DNA from: Bdellovibrionales bacterium CG10_big_fil_rev_8_21_14_0_10_45_34
GTDB taxonomy: Bacteria > Bdellovibrionota > Bdellovibrionia > Bdellovibrionales > 1-14-0-10-45-34
Reading direction: 5' to 3'
Assembly (NCBI GenBank): GCA_002778785.1
Contig: PEZS01000001.1
Location: forward strand, 87,552 to 151,551
DNA: 64,000 nucleotides
Below are positions 1 to 8,631 of this stretch, one piece after another; the first letter of the stretch is position 1; every line of letters begins with the position of its first letter. Under the pieces are notes generated by a model. The model had not been told where the DNA came from and did not search any database. It saw only the letters and a list, made by a program, of their open reading frames with translations. The translations under genes were made by a program, and so were the position numbers.

Positions 1-75
1 CGCCGGTGTGACTCCATCGCCGGTGTGACTCCATCGCCGGTGTGACTCCATCGCCGGTGTGACTCCATCGCCGGT
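1..75. repeat. 17-bp tandem repeat array, left-truncated
   Basis: Four complete head-to-tail copies of a 17-nt unit (CGCCGGTGTGACTCCAT) occupy positions 1-68, followed by a partial fifth copy (CGCCGGTG). The array probably continues upstream of the window. The copies are identical and there are no spacers, so this is not a CRISPR array. It lies upstream of a secreted nuclease gene. It may be a replication-slippage array or a cluster of protein-binding sites. Confidence 0.9.
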
Positions 76-154
76 GCCAGATTGGTCTAGAAAATGCGAC
101 CCAATCGTTAAAATCGCTTGGTTACTACTGCTCAGTTGTTAGGCTTAAAACCCA

Positions 155-640
155 ATGCCAATGAGATTCTATTCCTATTTACTTTTTGTACTGATTTTCT
201 TTTTACTCAAGGGAGTCCCTGTGCTCGCGGTAGATGTATCGCCTTCTTGCGATCACACTCCCACCACTTTTAGCTGCGTGAAGTACAAGAAGAATTACGA
301 CGGCGATACCGTAACCTTTGATATACCGAATGTTCACCCTTTGATTGGTAAAAGTGTATCGGTTCGTGTAGCCGGAATTGATGCTCCAGAGAAAAAAGGA
401 AAGAAACCGTGTGAGATGGAAAAGGCTAGAGACGCCCAGCGTTTGGTAGAAAATCTACTAAAAAACGCCAGACATATTGAGCTTAAAAACGTCAAGCGAG
501 ACAAATATTTTCGGATTCTGGCAGAGGTTTTGTTTGACGGAAAGTCCCTCGGTGACACATTGATTAAAAACAAGTTGGCTTACGAGTATGACGGCGGCAG
601 AAAACCATCATCAGTCGATTGGTGCCGTACACAAAATTAA
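155..640 (+). CDS. Secreted staphylococcal-nuclease-like (thermonuclease) protein
   Basis: This 161-residue protein opens with a hydrophobic signal sequence (about residues 5-26), so it should be exported. The rest is an SNase fold. DGDTVTF at 49-55, RVAGIDAPE at 71-79 and KRDKYFRILAEV around 114-125 supply the family's active residues: Arg71, Asp76 and Glu79, with Arg120 as the second arginine. These match the Ca2+-dependent phosphodiesterase site of the family. Cys31, Cys41, Cys86 and Cys157 could form disulfides after export. A second ATG six bases downstream (161) is an equally good start. It stands alone, convergent with the next gene. A role in extracellular or periplasmic DNA/RNA breakdown is inferred. 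Confidence 0.85.
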   Translation: MPMRFYSYLLFVLIFFLLKGVPVLAVDVSPSCDHTPTTFSCVKYKKNYDGDTVTFDIPNVHPLIGKSVSVRVAGIDAPEKKGKKPCEMEKARDAQRLVENLLKNARHIELKNVKRDKYFRILAEVLFDGKSLGDTLIKNKLAYEYDGGRKPSSVDWCRTQN

Positions 641-684
641 TCCAGCTTGCGCGCACATCCAAGTCAATGGTGAAAGCTACGTCG

Positions 685-708
685 AAAACTACCCCGCCGC
701 CGGGGTAG
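685..708 (-). terminator. Intrinsic terminator for the minus-strand gene at 722-1225
   Basis: Arms CTACCCCG (689-696) and CGGGGTAG (701-708) form a perfect 8-bp stem with a 4-nt loop. On the minus strand four T follow at once (685-688). It lies between two convergent genes and may also slow plus-strand transcription. Confidence 0.7.
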
Positions 709-721
709 AGACCTTAAAACT

Positions 722-1225
722 TCAAAACTGAATTGACCCGACATTGAAGTGGCACACCATTGGTTGGTTTTTCACGAAGTTGACTTTGGGTTTTCCATCT
801 TCCGTCTTAAGAATCTCTAGATACCCGCTAATTGAGATTGTCCCCTCGTTCGATGTCACAGGAGTGCGAGATTTTAGGTAAAAGTAAAGCATCAAGCTTT
901 TAGATCTATCGACAATGATTTCAATATTCGCTGGCCTTCCACTCTCGGTGACCACTTCGATTGGCTGCACATCGGCATACTCGTTCAATAACTCTTCTGT
1001 CTTAGTCAACACTGATCCTGATTCTGATTTCTTAAAAGTCTTCTTTTCGACAATAATTTTACCCTTTTCGACCATGCTGGCTGGCGCTGTCACTCTCAGA
1101 TAGAGACTAGTAAACGTAGTCTCATCAAAAGTAGCTTCTTGAAGCGCGCATCCATAAGTGTCTTTAGTGTTGCCATAGGCGCTCCCACCAACCATCAATG
1201 ACAAAAGTAGTGCTAGAAATTTCAA
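722..1225 (-). CDS. Exported protein of unknown function
   Basis: A protein of 167 residues. The N-terminus (MKFLALLLSLMVGGSAYG) is a classical signal peptide, and the rest has the alternating hydrophobic/polar pattern of beta strands. One Cys near the mature N-terminus and one near the C-terminus (MVCHF) could pair. I recognise no family. The start is TTG at 1225, chosen because a strong Shine-Dalgarno GGGAGG sits about 6 nt upstream. It is monocistronic, with its own terminator at 685-708. Confidence 0.7.
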   Translation of the reverse strand: MKFLALLLSLMVGGSAYGNTKDTYGCALQEATFDETTFTSLYLRVTAPASMVEKGKIIVEKKTFKKSESGSVLTKTEELLNEYADVQPIEVVTESGRPANIEIIVDRSKSLMLYFYLKSRTPVTSNEGTISISGYLEILKTEDGKPKVNFVKNQPMVCHFNVGSIQF

Positions 1226-1377
1226 ATTACCTCCCAGGTTAAGTTTATCACCGGCCCATGCTAAATTGACGATGCATCTCGGGACGGTAGTGAGTTCAAT
1301 ACTCGCGTGCGGATTCTACCAGAATTAGCGCCTGTGCGTAAGGGGAATGACTAGATGAAAAAAAATTCACAAAAAAA

Positions 1378-1454
<77 letters not shown>

Positions 1455-1554
1455 ATGTAGACTGAATACGTGAGCTCGAAAAATTAACCTAAGCCGTCGA
1501 TTTTGTAAAGCAAAGCTTAATCCAGGCAATGGGTAGTCAGAGACGCCGAAAGAG

Positions 1555-3264
1555 CTAGGCTGCGTTAGCGTTAGCATGAGTCGACAGCATTTTCATGGCT
1601 TCAGCGACCTTCTGAGCCACTGCCTCTACGTCTTCCAGTTTAGATCTATTGGCCTTTAGGGCGTAGGTGATTCCTAGGAGCATACCAATCAAGTTTTCAC
1701 CATCCAGAATCGGTACGATACTCATATGATCTGGCATTTTTCCTTCGTTCCAATGGTCGAAAAACTGATGGGTGATCTTATTTTCGACTAAATAGCCATG
1801 ATACGGAGTTTGAGTTTCAAAGACGATCCTAAATGGGCTCGGTTCCTTGACGCTGACGAGCTTTTGAGCTGCTTTCGCGGGTTTCCATCTTTCGTCCCAT
1901 GCCCAAATTTGAAGTTGGCCATTGATGAGTTTTAAGAACATCGTGCGCGACAAAAACTCTCGCATGTTTGCTAGGGCATAGTAAGCTAGCTTTGCCTCCT
2001 CAGTGACGGTTTCAACGCCAGGTGGATCAAAGCTCTCATCAATTTTAATCTCTCCTAACGCACTACTTTCGATAACCTGAGATGGTGGTCTTGCAATAGC
2101 AGGGTTTAATGTTGCAACAACAGGCGCGTTTATCACAAATGATTTTGTCACAGTGACTTCATTGTCTGACATCGCATTTGTGATCCCTGTTTTCTCTGGC
2201 ACTTGTGGCTCTGCAGGTGGTGTCGCAGGCGTCGCTTCCAATTTAATCGAAGGCTTTGTTCGATCAGAGTCTACGCCATGAGGCTCTGCTGGCTGCGTGG
2301 CATGGGGCGCTTTCAGAGTAATTGAGGGCTTTGTGCTTTCAGAATCTACGCTCGACGGCTCTTTGGCTTTGGTGGATTTCAGTTTAACCTGTGTAACCTC
2401 TTCGTCGGTCAACATGTTGGGAACTTTTGTTTTGTCACCAATCTCGTTAGGGTAGGCCGCTATCTCGATAGGTCTGATTTCTGATTTCTTTATCGGAGGA
2501 GGCGTTCTCTCATCCTTAAACCCAGTGATGGTGCCAAAATCAATATCACCAAAGTCTTCAATTGGTCTTTCGACTATTCCGGTAGGGGAGTCAGCAAATT
2601 CCTCGTCCTCCTCTGTGCGCGAACTAGTTGTCAGCGGTGCAGACAAATCAAGACCTTGCGGTGTCTTGCTTTTTTCGACCTTTGCTTCGTCGATATCAAG
2701 GCCTTCAGGGGATTCGGATTTTGCAATCGCACTTTCATCAAAGTTAAGCCCCTCAGGAGTCGATTCTTTTGCAATCGCACTTTCATCAAAGTTAAGCCCC
2801 TCGGGAGTCGATTCTTTTGCAATCGCACTTTCATCTAAGCTTAAACCTTCTGGCGAAGTACTAACCACCGAGGTGCGTTCATGCGCTTTTTGTTCCCATT
2901 CAAATAGCTGGGTAGGTGGGGCGAGTACTAGTTGATAGGGTTGGGGTGGCTGCTCTAACTCAATCGGGGCAAGGCAAGCGACGAATAGAGTGCCGTCCCA
3001 TTCTGCAACCGGCAGAGACCCTTTGGGCCACAGTCCGGTATGCCTCAGCCAAAGCTCCTTCGGCGGGCTCTTTTGAAAAAATTCCTCGGTGAGGGTAGGC
3101 AGCAGATACTCCGACTGAGCCCACTTGAGGTACTCAGCAGAATCAATTTTCTTTTCCTTAAGACACCAATAAGTAAGTGAGTTTGCCGAACCTTTTTCAG
3201 AATTCCATGCTGAAATATGCTCTTCAACTCTAAAAAATTGGGCCCATTTAGCCACATCGTCCAT
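1555..3264 (-). CDS. Large repeat-containing cytoplasmic protein with C-terminal GAF-like region
   Basis: About 569 residues with no signal peptide. Residues 1-125 form a globular domain rich in Trp and Leu. Residues about 133-205 hold five degenerate 16-residue repeats of the type (S/T)PEGLxxDESAIAKE. A long acidic, proline-rich linker follows. The last ~140 residues (LSRTMFLKLINGQLQIWAW through SIVPILDGENLIGMLLG) look like a GAF/PAS-type sensor module. The overall plan suggests a gliding, polarity or signalling scaffold, but no function can be assigned. ATG at 3264 is preferred over the adjacent GTG at 3267. No strong Shine-Dalgarno is visible. It is divergent from the cysteine desulfurase gene. 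Confidence 0.75.
   Translation of the reverse strand: MDDVAKWAQFFRVEEHISAWNSEKGSANSLTYWCLKEKKIDSAEYLKWAQSEYLLPTLTEEFFQKSPPKELWLRHTGLWPKGSLPVAEWDGTLFVACLAPIELEQPPQPYQLVLAPPTQLFEWEQKAHERTSVVSTSPEGLSLDESAIAKESTPEGLNFDESAIAKESTPEGLNFDESAIAKSESPEGLDIDEAKVEKSKTPQGLDLSAPLTTSSRTEEDEEFADSPTGIVERPIEDFGDIDFGTITGFKDERTPPPIKKSEIRPIEIAAYPNEIGDKTKVPNMLTDEEVTQVKLKSTKAKEPSSVDSESTKPSITLKAPHATQPAEPHGVDSDRTKPSIKLEATPATPPAEPQVPEKTGITNAMSDNEVTVTKSFVINAPVVATLNPAIARPPSQVIESSALGEIKIDESFDPPGVETVTEEAKLAYYALANMREFLSRTMFLKLINGQLQIWAWDERWKPAKAAQKLVSVKEPSPFRIVFETQTPYHGYLVENKITHQFFDHWNEGKMPDHMSIVPILDGENLIGMLLGITYALKANRSKLEDVEAVAQKVAEAMKMLSTHANANAA
2719..2862. repeat. 48-bp tandem repeat inside a coding region
   Basis: Three near-identical 48-bp units begin at 2719, 2767 and 2815, each starting TTTTGCAATCGCAC. 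They encode the best-conserved 16-residue repeats of the gene at 1555-3264. The first two units are almost identical at DNA level, which implies recent duplication or gene conversion. Copy number may vary between strains. Confidence 0.85.
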
Positions 3265-3342
3265 CACTTTTTATTTCGGATGAAAATCCCTAAAACCGAA
3301 GCATATTGTGGGGTTTAACGTATTGTGCTAGATTCGGCCCCA

Positions 3343-4545
3343 ATGAACCATCCTACACACCCAATCTATCTCGATCACAACTCCACAACACCGCCGAACG
3401 ACCAGGTGGTAGCGAGACTAAAGGAGTGGTCTGGTTTGTGGGCAAATCCAAGTTCCGCACACAGCTTAGCAAGAGGGCCTAAATCCGCACTGACTTCTGT
3501 GCGCCGACAAATCGCTGGTTGGTTGAACGTTGCACCGATAGAAATTGTTTTTACTTCAGGAGGTAGCGAAGGAAACTCCGCTATAATCAAAGGAGTTTTT
3601 GAGTCTCTCAAACAAAAAGGTTCTCGCAATCGGTATGTGTTTTCAGAGGTCGAGCACCCTAGCATTGTTCGAAGCGCTGACTGGCTAAAAAAACAAGGAG
3701 CCGAAGTCGAGTGGATTCCGTGTAATCGAGATGGACTACTTGATTTGGAGTTCTACGAGAGTGTTCTAAAAAAAGAAGACGTGGCTCTCGTCTCCGTCAT
3801 GTTTGCAAACAATGAAACCGGCAGCATCTTTCCTATAAAAAAAATGGCAGCCAAGGCGCATAAACACGGCGCTTTGTTTCACACAGATGCTGTGCAAATT
3901 GCTGGCAAGGTTCGCTTTGATTTTGGCAATCTCAATGTCGATTACGCGACATTCGCAGGGCACAAGTTTTATGCGCTCAAAGGCGCTGGGTGGACATACA
4001 TTAAAAAAAATGTGCCGTATTCAAGTTTGATCATCGGTGGCGGGCAAGAGCGATCTCGCCGCGCAGGCACTGAAAATCTGCTAGCAATAGCTTCAATTGG
4101 CGAAATGATCACCCAGCTTGAAACAAACTTAGATAAACATATTTCACATATGTCCTCACTGCGAGATGAAATGGAAGAACTGGTTGAAAAGCTTTTACCA
4201 GAGGTAAAGATCACCGGTGCAGGTGCCCCTAGACTCTCAAATACGAGCAATTTTGTTATAGATGGCATGGATGGAGACACATTACTTATGCGACTCGATT
4301 TGCGGGGATATTGCGTGAGCACAGGGTCTGCATGCAGTTCGGGAGCTCAAGAGCCCTCAAGGGTACTAAGAGCAATGGGGCTAAGTCATAGAGAAGCCAA
4401 TGCATCTGTTCGCGTGAGCATAGGTTGGGGCACAACTCGAGAACAGATTCACAATTTTTGCCATGAACTGCAGGATGCCGTTCAAAGTATTCGTGAGAGT
4501 CAAACCCATGCGACGGGTTCGCGATCCGACTTGGTGCAGTTATGA
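3343..4545 (+). CDS. Cysteine desulfurase (NifS/IscS family)
   Basis: This is a PLP enzyme of about 400 residues that takes sulfur from L-cysteine as a persulfide for transfer to acceptors. Visible landmarks are the [10 protein letters not shown] start, EHPSI, ANNETG, HTDAVQ, the PLP-lysine motif [14 protein letters not shown] (Lys about 208), RAGTENL, and the catalytic-cysteine loop STGSACSSG (Cys about 331). ATG at 3343 is preferred to an upstream GTG at 3325, because the conserved YLDHN begins right after it. The stop overlaps the mnmA start by 4 nt (ATGA), so the two are translationally coupled. The desulfurase therefore probably supplies sulfur for tRNA 2-thiolation by MnmA. No Fe-S scaffold genes adjoin, so a wider IscS role is possible but unproven. 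Confidence 0.93.
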   Translation: MNHPTHPIYLDHNSTTPPNDQVVARLKEWSGLWANPSSAHSLARGPKSALTSVRRQIAGWLNVAPIEIVFTSGGSEGNSAIIKGVFESLKQKGSRNRYVFSEVEHPSIVRSADWLKKQGAEVEWIPCNRDGLLDLEFYESVLKKEDVALVSVMFANNETGSIFPIKKMAAKAHKHGALFHTDAVQIAGKVRFDFGNLNVDYATFAGHKFYALKGAGWTYIKKNVPYSSLIIGGGQERSRRAGTENLLAIASIGEMITQLETNLDKHISHMSSLRDEMEELVEKLLPEVKITGAGAPRLSNTSNFVIDGMDGDTLLMRLDLRGYCVSTGSACSSGAQEPSRVLRAMGLSHREANASVRVSIGWGTTREQIHNFCHELQDAVQSIRESQTHATGSRSDLVQL

Positions 4546-5651
4546 AAGAAGTTATGGCAGCAAAAAAGCCTCGAGTATTAGTAGCAATGAGTGGTGGAGT
4601 AGATAGCTCCGTCGCCGCCGCTTTATTGATCGAGCAAGGTTACGATGTCGTCGGCATCACCATGCAAGTTTGGGATTACTCGAAAGATGCCTGTAGCCTT
4701 GAAGAGGGTAAAGGAACCTGCTGCTCTAGTGAAGACGTCGAAGACGCCCGCGCTGTTGCAGATCGCCTAGGATTTCCTTTTTATGTTATGAACTGTGAAG
4801 CCAAGTTTAAGGCTTTTGTGATTGATCCATTTGTAGACAGCTATTTGAATGGAAAGACGCCTGTACCATGCGTAAACTGCAATACATTTTTGAAGTTCGA
4901 TCACCTTTTTCAAAAGATGAAAGAGCTTGATTGTGATTACTTGGCTACTGGGCACTACGCTCGGATCGTCGAAAAGAATGGGAAGTACTCCATTGTAACA
5001 AGTGAAGATCGCTGGAAGGATCAAACTTATTTTCTTTTTACGATGTCCCAAGAGCGGATCTCAAAACTGATGTTTCCGATTGGGCACCTCACGAAACCGC
5101 GAGTTCGCGAAATTGCAGAGCAGCATCAACTTTTAAACTCTCAGAAGAAAGACTCAACCGGCATTTGTTTTATTAGTTCAAAGGGGCATGGTGCATTTAT
5201 AGAACAACACGTCCCAGCGGATTTGCTCAAGCCCGGCTACATCAGGCGGCTGTCGAATCAAGAGGTGTTAGGAGAGCATAAAGGAATTCACCAATTCACG
5301 CTTGGCCAGAGACGCGGCTTAGGGCTCGATCACCACGAAACTCTTTTTGTCGTAAAGATCGATCCAGCCACAAACACAGTTTGGGTGGGCGAAGAAAAGG
5401 ATCTTATGCGGGGCAGTCTCGTGATCGAGAAAACTAATTGGCTGGGTAGTGTAGAAGACGGTGAAAAACTAAGTGTAAAAATTAGGTATCTGCATACAGG
5501 CTCTTTAGCCACCGTGCGAAAGTTGAACGTTAGCAGTGAAGAAAAGTATGTTGTCGACTTTGATGAACCGCAAAGGGCAATTACGCCGGGGCAAGCCGCT
5601 GTATTCTATCGAGGAGACGAGCTGCTTGGGGGCGGCTGGATAGTAGAGTAA
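4542..5651 (+). CDS. mnmA: tRNA-specific 2-thiouridylase MnmA
   Basis: 369 residues. It forms 2-thiouridine at the wobble position of tRNA-Lys, -Glu and -Gln using ATP and persulfide sulfur. The PP-loop SGGVDSS lies at residues 17-23. The catalytic cysteines are in PCVNCN (Cys113) and STGICF (Cys209). The motifs TGHYAR and DQTYFLF and the C-terminal beta-barrel region with LGQRRGLG are all present. Length and motif order match the family. The start overlaps the desulfurase stop by 4 nt, which links the sulfur donor to this thiolase. MtaB, another tRNA-modifying enzyme, follows 74 nt downstream. Confidence 0.97.
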   Translation: MKEVMAAKKPRVLVAMSGGVDSSVAAALLIEQGYDVVGITMQVWDYSKDACSLEEGKGTCCSSEDVEDARAVADRLGFPFYVMNCEAKFKAFVIDPFVDSYLNGKTPVPCVNCNTFLKFDHLFQKMKELDCDYLATGHYARIVEKNGKYSIVTSEDRWKDQTYFLFTMSQERISKLMFPIGHLTKPRVREIAEQHQLLNSQKKDSTGICFISSKGHGAFIEQHVPADLLKPGYIRRLSNQEVLGEHKGIHQFTLGQRRGLGLDHHETLFVVKIDPATNTVWVGEEKDLMRGSLVIEKTNWLGSVEDGEKLSVKIRYLHTGSLATVRKLNVSSEEKYVVDFDEPQRAITPGQAAVFYRGDELLGGGWIVE

Positions 5652-5684
5652 ATGTTGAATAAACTATTGAATAAACTGACGAGA

Positions 5685-5701
5685 ATATTGCTAAGCAATA
5701 T
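5685..5701. other. Small inverted repeat between mnmA and mtaB
   Basis: ATATTGC-TAA-GCAATAT is a perfect 7-bp stem with a 3-nt loop in the 74-nt gap. It is AT-rich and has no T-tract, so it is more likely a weak mRNA hairpin or protein site than a terminator. Just upstream, TTGAATAAACT is repeated twice (5655-5677). Confidence 0.5.
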
Positions 5702-5725
5702 AAAGTCATCACCGGCGAGAGAGTT

Positions 5726-7033
5726 GTGAGTTTGATTAGCTTTCACACACATGGTTGTAAGGTAAATACCTACGACACCGGCCTATTAGAAAACCAACTA
5801 AATGATGTAGCGACTTCGGACGCGCACGTTCATGTTATTAATTCGTGTGCGGTGACAGCGCAGGCGACTTTGGATGTTGTCAAGCAAGCAAGGCGTCTTA
5901 AAAGAAAGCAGCCAGATTCGAAAGTGGTAGTGACAGGTTGTTCTGCACAGGTCGATCATCAAATTCTTTTGGATGCACCAGAGATCGACATAGTAGTTGC
6001 GAACTCCCACAAACCTCACCTGAGAGAAATTTTGCAAGATCATCTATCGGCTAAAGAGAGTTCTCGCTCCTACATAGATGATATATTTAAAAATGAAACG
6101 TTGGGCGAGGGCGGCGGTCTTGAAAGTGCTCATACAAGGGCCTATTTAAAGATACAAGATGGATGCAATAGTTTTTGTACGTTTTGTGTAATCCCTTTTG
6201 CGAGAGGACGAAGTCGATCTCTAAGTGTGAAAGAGCTGTGCGAAAGAGCGAATTCTCTTTACCAGCAGGGCGCCCGTGAAATTGTACTTACAGGTGTTCA
6301 CGTTGGCGACTACGAAAATACAAATGGCGAAAGTAAAGTTGTTTTAGAAGATTTAGTGTCTGAGATGTTAAAAAGGACTGAGGTGCCTCGCTACCGAATA
6401 TCCAGTTTGGAGCCCATAGAGCTGACAGATCGTCTTTTAGATCTTTATTCTGACGAGAGATTATGTCCGCACTTTCATATGAGTATTCAAAGTGCATCTA
6501 CCAAGGTTCTTCACGAGATGAAGAGAAAATATACAGCCGAAGATGTAAAGAGCGCGTTGACGCGAATACGTCAGAAGCTTCCGAGTGCCTACATAGGAAT
6601 GGACGTCATCGCGGGCTTCCCCGGGGAGACGGATGAGGAGTTTTTAGAGACGTGTGAGAATCTTCGATCGACTCCCTGGACGCGGATCCATGTGTTCCCG
6701 TACAGCGAAAGATCTCGCACTAAGGCGGCTCAGAGAGAGGATCAGATTCCAGTGGCAACACGAATGAGTCGCGCCGAAGCATTACGAGAGTTAAGTCATC
6801 AGAGAGCATTTGAAGAAGCTGAAAGGCAGATTGGACTAGTAAAGCGGGCCCTAGTACTGAGAAATAACAAAGAGCGCGGCAGAGCGTTAACGAGGGATTA
6901 CTGGAATTTGGAAATTGATCAGAACGACCTTAGCGTGAACGAGGAGTTAGAGTTTAGGATCGTCGCAATCAGCGACCGTTCCGTTCACAATGGGCCGATT
7001 TTAAAAGCAGAAGTGGTCTGTGCGAGCTGTTAG
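5726..7033 (+). CDS. mtaB: tRNA (t6A37) methylthiotransferase MtaB
   Basis: A 435-residue radical-SAM methylthiotransferase that converts t6A37 to ms2t6A in tRNAs reading ANN codons. The N-terminal cluster cysteines are Cys11 (HTHGCKVN), Cys41 (NSCAVT) and Cys72 (TGCSAQ). The radical-SAM cluster is Cys147-x3-Cys151-x2-Cys154 (CNSFCTFC). The GCKVN motif and the short C-terminal TRAM-like tail favour MtaB over MiaB or RimO. The start is GTG at 5726 behind a purine-rich GGCGAGAGAG. It sits in a translation-related block with mnmA upstream and rnc downstream. Confidence 0.92.
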   Translation: MSLISFHTHGCKVNTYDTGLLENQLNDVATSDAHVHVINSCAVTAQATLDVVKQARRLKRKQPDSKVVVTGCSAQVDHQILLDAPEIDIVVANSHKPHLREILQDHLSAKESSRSYIDDIFKNETLGEGGGLESAHTRAYLKIQDGCNSFCTFCVIPFARGRSRSLSVKELCERANSLYQQGAREIVLTGVHVGDYENTNGESKVVLEDLVSEMLKRTEVPRYRISSLEPIELTDRLLDLYSDERLCPHFHMSIQSASTKVLHEMKRKYTAEDVKSALTRIRQKLPSAYIGMDVIAGFPGETDEEFLETCENLRSTPWTRIHVFPYSERSRTKAAQREDQIPVATRMSRAEALRELSHQRAFEEAERQIGLVKRALVLRNNKERGRALTRDYWNLEIDQNDLSVNEELEFRIVAISDRSVHNGPILKAEVVCASC

Positions 7034-7057
7034 TTTTTAACCGTTGGAGTTTGTCTA

Positions 7058-7747
7058 TTGGACATCACATTTTCTGAAGTTCAAAAGAAATTGGGTTATA
7101 CATTCAGCGAGCCTGCACTCCTTGATGTGGCATTGACTCACAAGAGCTTTCGACATTTGAATGGGCTCTCCTACGATAACGAAAAGTTAGAGTTTCTTGG
7201 CGATGTGGTATTAGCTTTGGTTGTCAGCGAGACTCTTATGAAAGCATTGCCAGATGTAGATGAAGGGCATTTGACGAAGCGCAGAGCTAGCCTTGTCAAC
7301 CAATCGGTGCTAGCGGCCGTCGCTGAAGAGCAAGGGTTTGTAGATCACTTGCGGGTGCAGCAGGATGGCTTTCAGTCCTCTAAAAGGATTGAGGCCTGCA
7401 TGGTTGAGGCGATTTTGGGTGCAATATACTTAGATGGTGGGTTAGCACCGTGTAGAAGTGTTGTAGAAAAGTGGTTGTCCAATAGAATATCCGATGCCTC
7501 TCATGAACCATTTGAAGAAGACTTCAAATCTAGGCTTCAAGAGATTGTGCAAAAGCAGCATAAGATGCCACCGACCTATCGTTTAGTTGCAGAAACCGGA
7601 CCCCAGCACGATCGACTGTTCGAAGTAGAGCTGGCTCTTCCAGAAGGAGGAGTGTTTCGCGGAGTTGGAAAAAGTAAAAAGAAGGCAGAACACGAAGCGG
7701 CTCAAGCGGCGCTGCGTGAGCAAGCTGTGAAAAAGGAAGCAAAATGA
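7058..7747 (+). CDS. rnc: Ribonuclease III
   Basis: 229 residues. It cleaves double-stranded RNA in rRNA processing and mRNA turnover. The signature NEKLEFLGDV (41-50) contributes the catalytic acidic residues, and MVEAILGAIYLDGG (about 115-128) the second set. A dsRNA-binding domain fills the last ~75 residues (DFKSRLQEIVQK through KSKKKAEHEAAQAAL). The start is TTG at 7058 with TTGGAG about 9 nt upstream. The stop overlaps the era ATG by 4 nt, the conserved rnc-era arrangement. Confidence 0.96.
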   Translation: MDITFSEVQKKLGYTFSEPALLDVALTHKSFRHLNGLSYDNEKLEFLGDVVLALVVSETLMKALPDVDEGHLTKRRASLVNQSVLAAVAEEQGFVDHLRVQQDGFQSSKRIEACMVEAILGAIYLDGGLAPCRSVVEKWLSNRISDASHEPFEEDFKSRLQEIVQKQHKMPPTYRLVAETGPQHDRLFEVELALPEGGVFRGVGKSKKKAEHEAAQAALREQAVKKEAK

Positions 7748-8631
7748 AAAGATACGGCGCCATTTCAATAATCGGCGAGCCCAACGTAGGAAAAAGCACT
7801 CTTATCAATGCATTGGTCGGAGAAAAAGTAAGTGCAGTTACGCACAAAGCTCAGACAACCAGAGCTCGGTCTTACGGTCTCATGTCGTCAGAAGAAGATC
7901 AGGTTCTTATAGTTGATACCCCAGGGTTCAATAAGCGCCCCGGCGGCTTAAACCACTTCTTGCATGAAGAAATCTTATCTTCAGTTCATGGAGTCGATGT
8001 TGTCGTCGGACTTTTGAGTTTTTCGTCGGCCAAAGAAGAGAAGATTTTACCGACACTCAATTTACTCGAAAGCCTTTCAAATCCCTATGTTTTATTGGTC
8101 AACAAATTTGATCAGCAGAATGAGGCTTCAGCGAGATTTTGGTCTGAGTTTGAGAAGAATCACAAAAATTTAGAATACATTAGTGCGCTTAAAAACCCCG
8201 TAGGCGTGAAGACGAAACTACTCAGGTTAATTGAACCCTATTTGCATGCCGTTGACGAACATCCTTACGGTCAAGATGAATATACGTTGAATCCGCTGAA
8301 GATGATGGCTTCAGAGCTTATCAGAGAGACTTGTATGGAGTGGCTCCATAAAGAGATACCTTACGAACTTGCCGTCAGAGTGCTCAGGCTAGAAGATAAA
8401 AAAAGCTTAACTGCCATCGATGCTCAAATACTTGTGACACTTGAAAGACATCGCCCCATTGTTTTAGGCCGAGGGGGGCAAATGATTAAAAAAATAGGCA
8501 CTCAATCTCGAAAGAAAATTGAAGCTTTGGTGGGTCGAAAATTGCTTTTAAATCTTCAGGTAAAAGTCGAGCCTAACTGGTTTCTTGATGAGCGCACTCG
8601 CAGAGAGGTGGGTTTTGGAAGCATCGTCTAA
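7744..8631 (+). CDS. era: GTPase Era
   Basis: 295 residues. This GTPase binds 16S rRNA and the maturing 30S subunit. G1 is GEPNVGKST (11-19), G3 is DTPGF and G4 is NKFD. The C-terminal KH domain shows GRGGQMIKKIGTQSRKKIE followed by VKVEPNW. Length is normal. It is translationally coupled to rnc (4-nt ATGA overlap), and its last 17 nt overlap der. Confidence 0.97.
   Translation: MKRYGAISIIGEPNVGKSTLINALVGEKVSAVTHKAQTTRARSYGLMSSEEDQVLIVDTPGFNKRPGGLNHFLHEEILSSVHGVDVVVGLLSFSSAKEEKILPTLNLLESLSNPYVLLVNKFDQQNEASARFWSEFEKNHKNLEYISALKNPVGVKTKLLRLIEPYLHAVDEHPYGQDEYTLNPLKMMASELIRETCMEWLHKEIPYELAVRVLRLEDKKSLTAIDAQILVTLERHRPIVLGRGGQMIKKIGTQSRKKIEALVGRKLLLNLQVKVEPNWFLDERTRREVGFGSIV

Noticed and set aside
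1-75. Tandem repeat as a possible CRISPR array
   Set aside because: Copies are directly adjacent with no spacers and the unit is only 17 bp.
2525-2935. Plus-strand 136-codon frame over the repeat region
   Set aside because: It is the antisense shadow of the 48-bp repeats in the gene at 1555-3264; composition is Ser-rich and repeats arise from the opposite strand.
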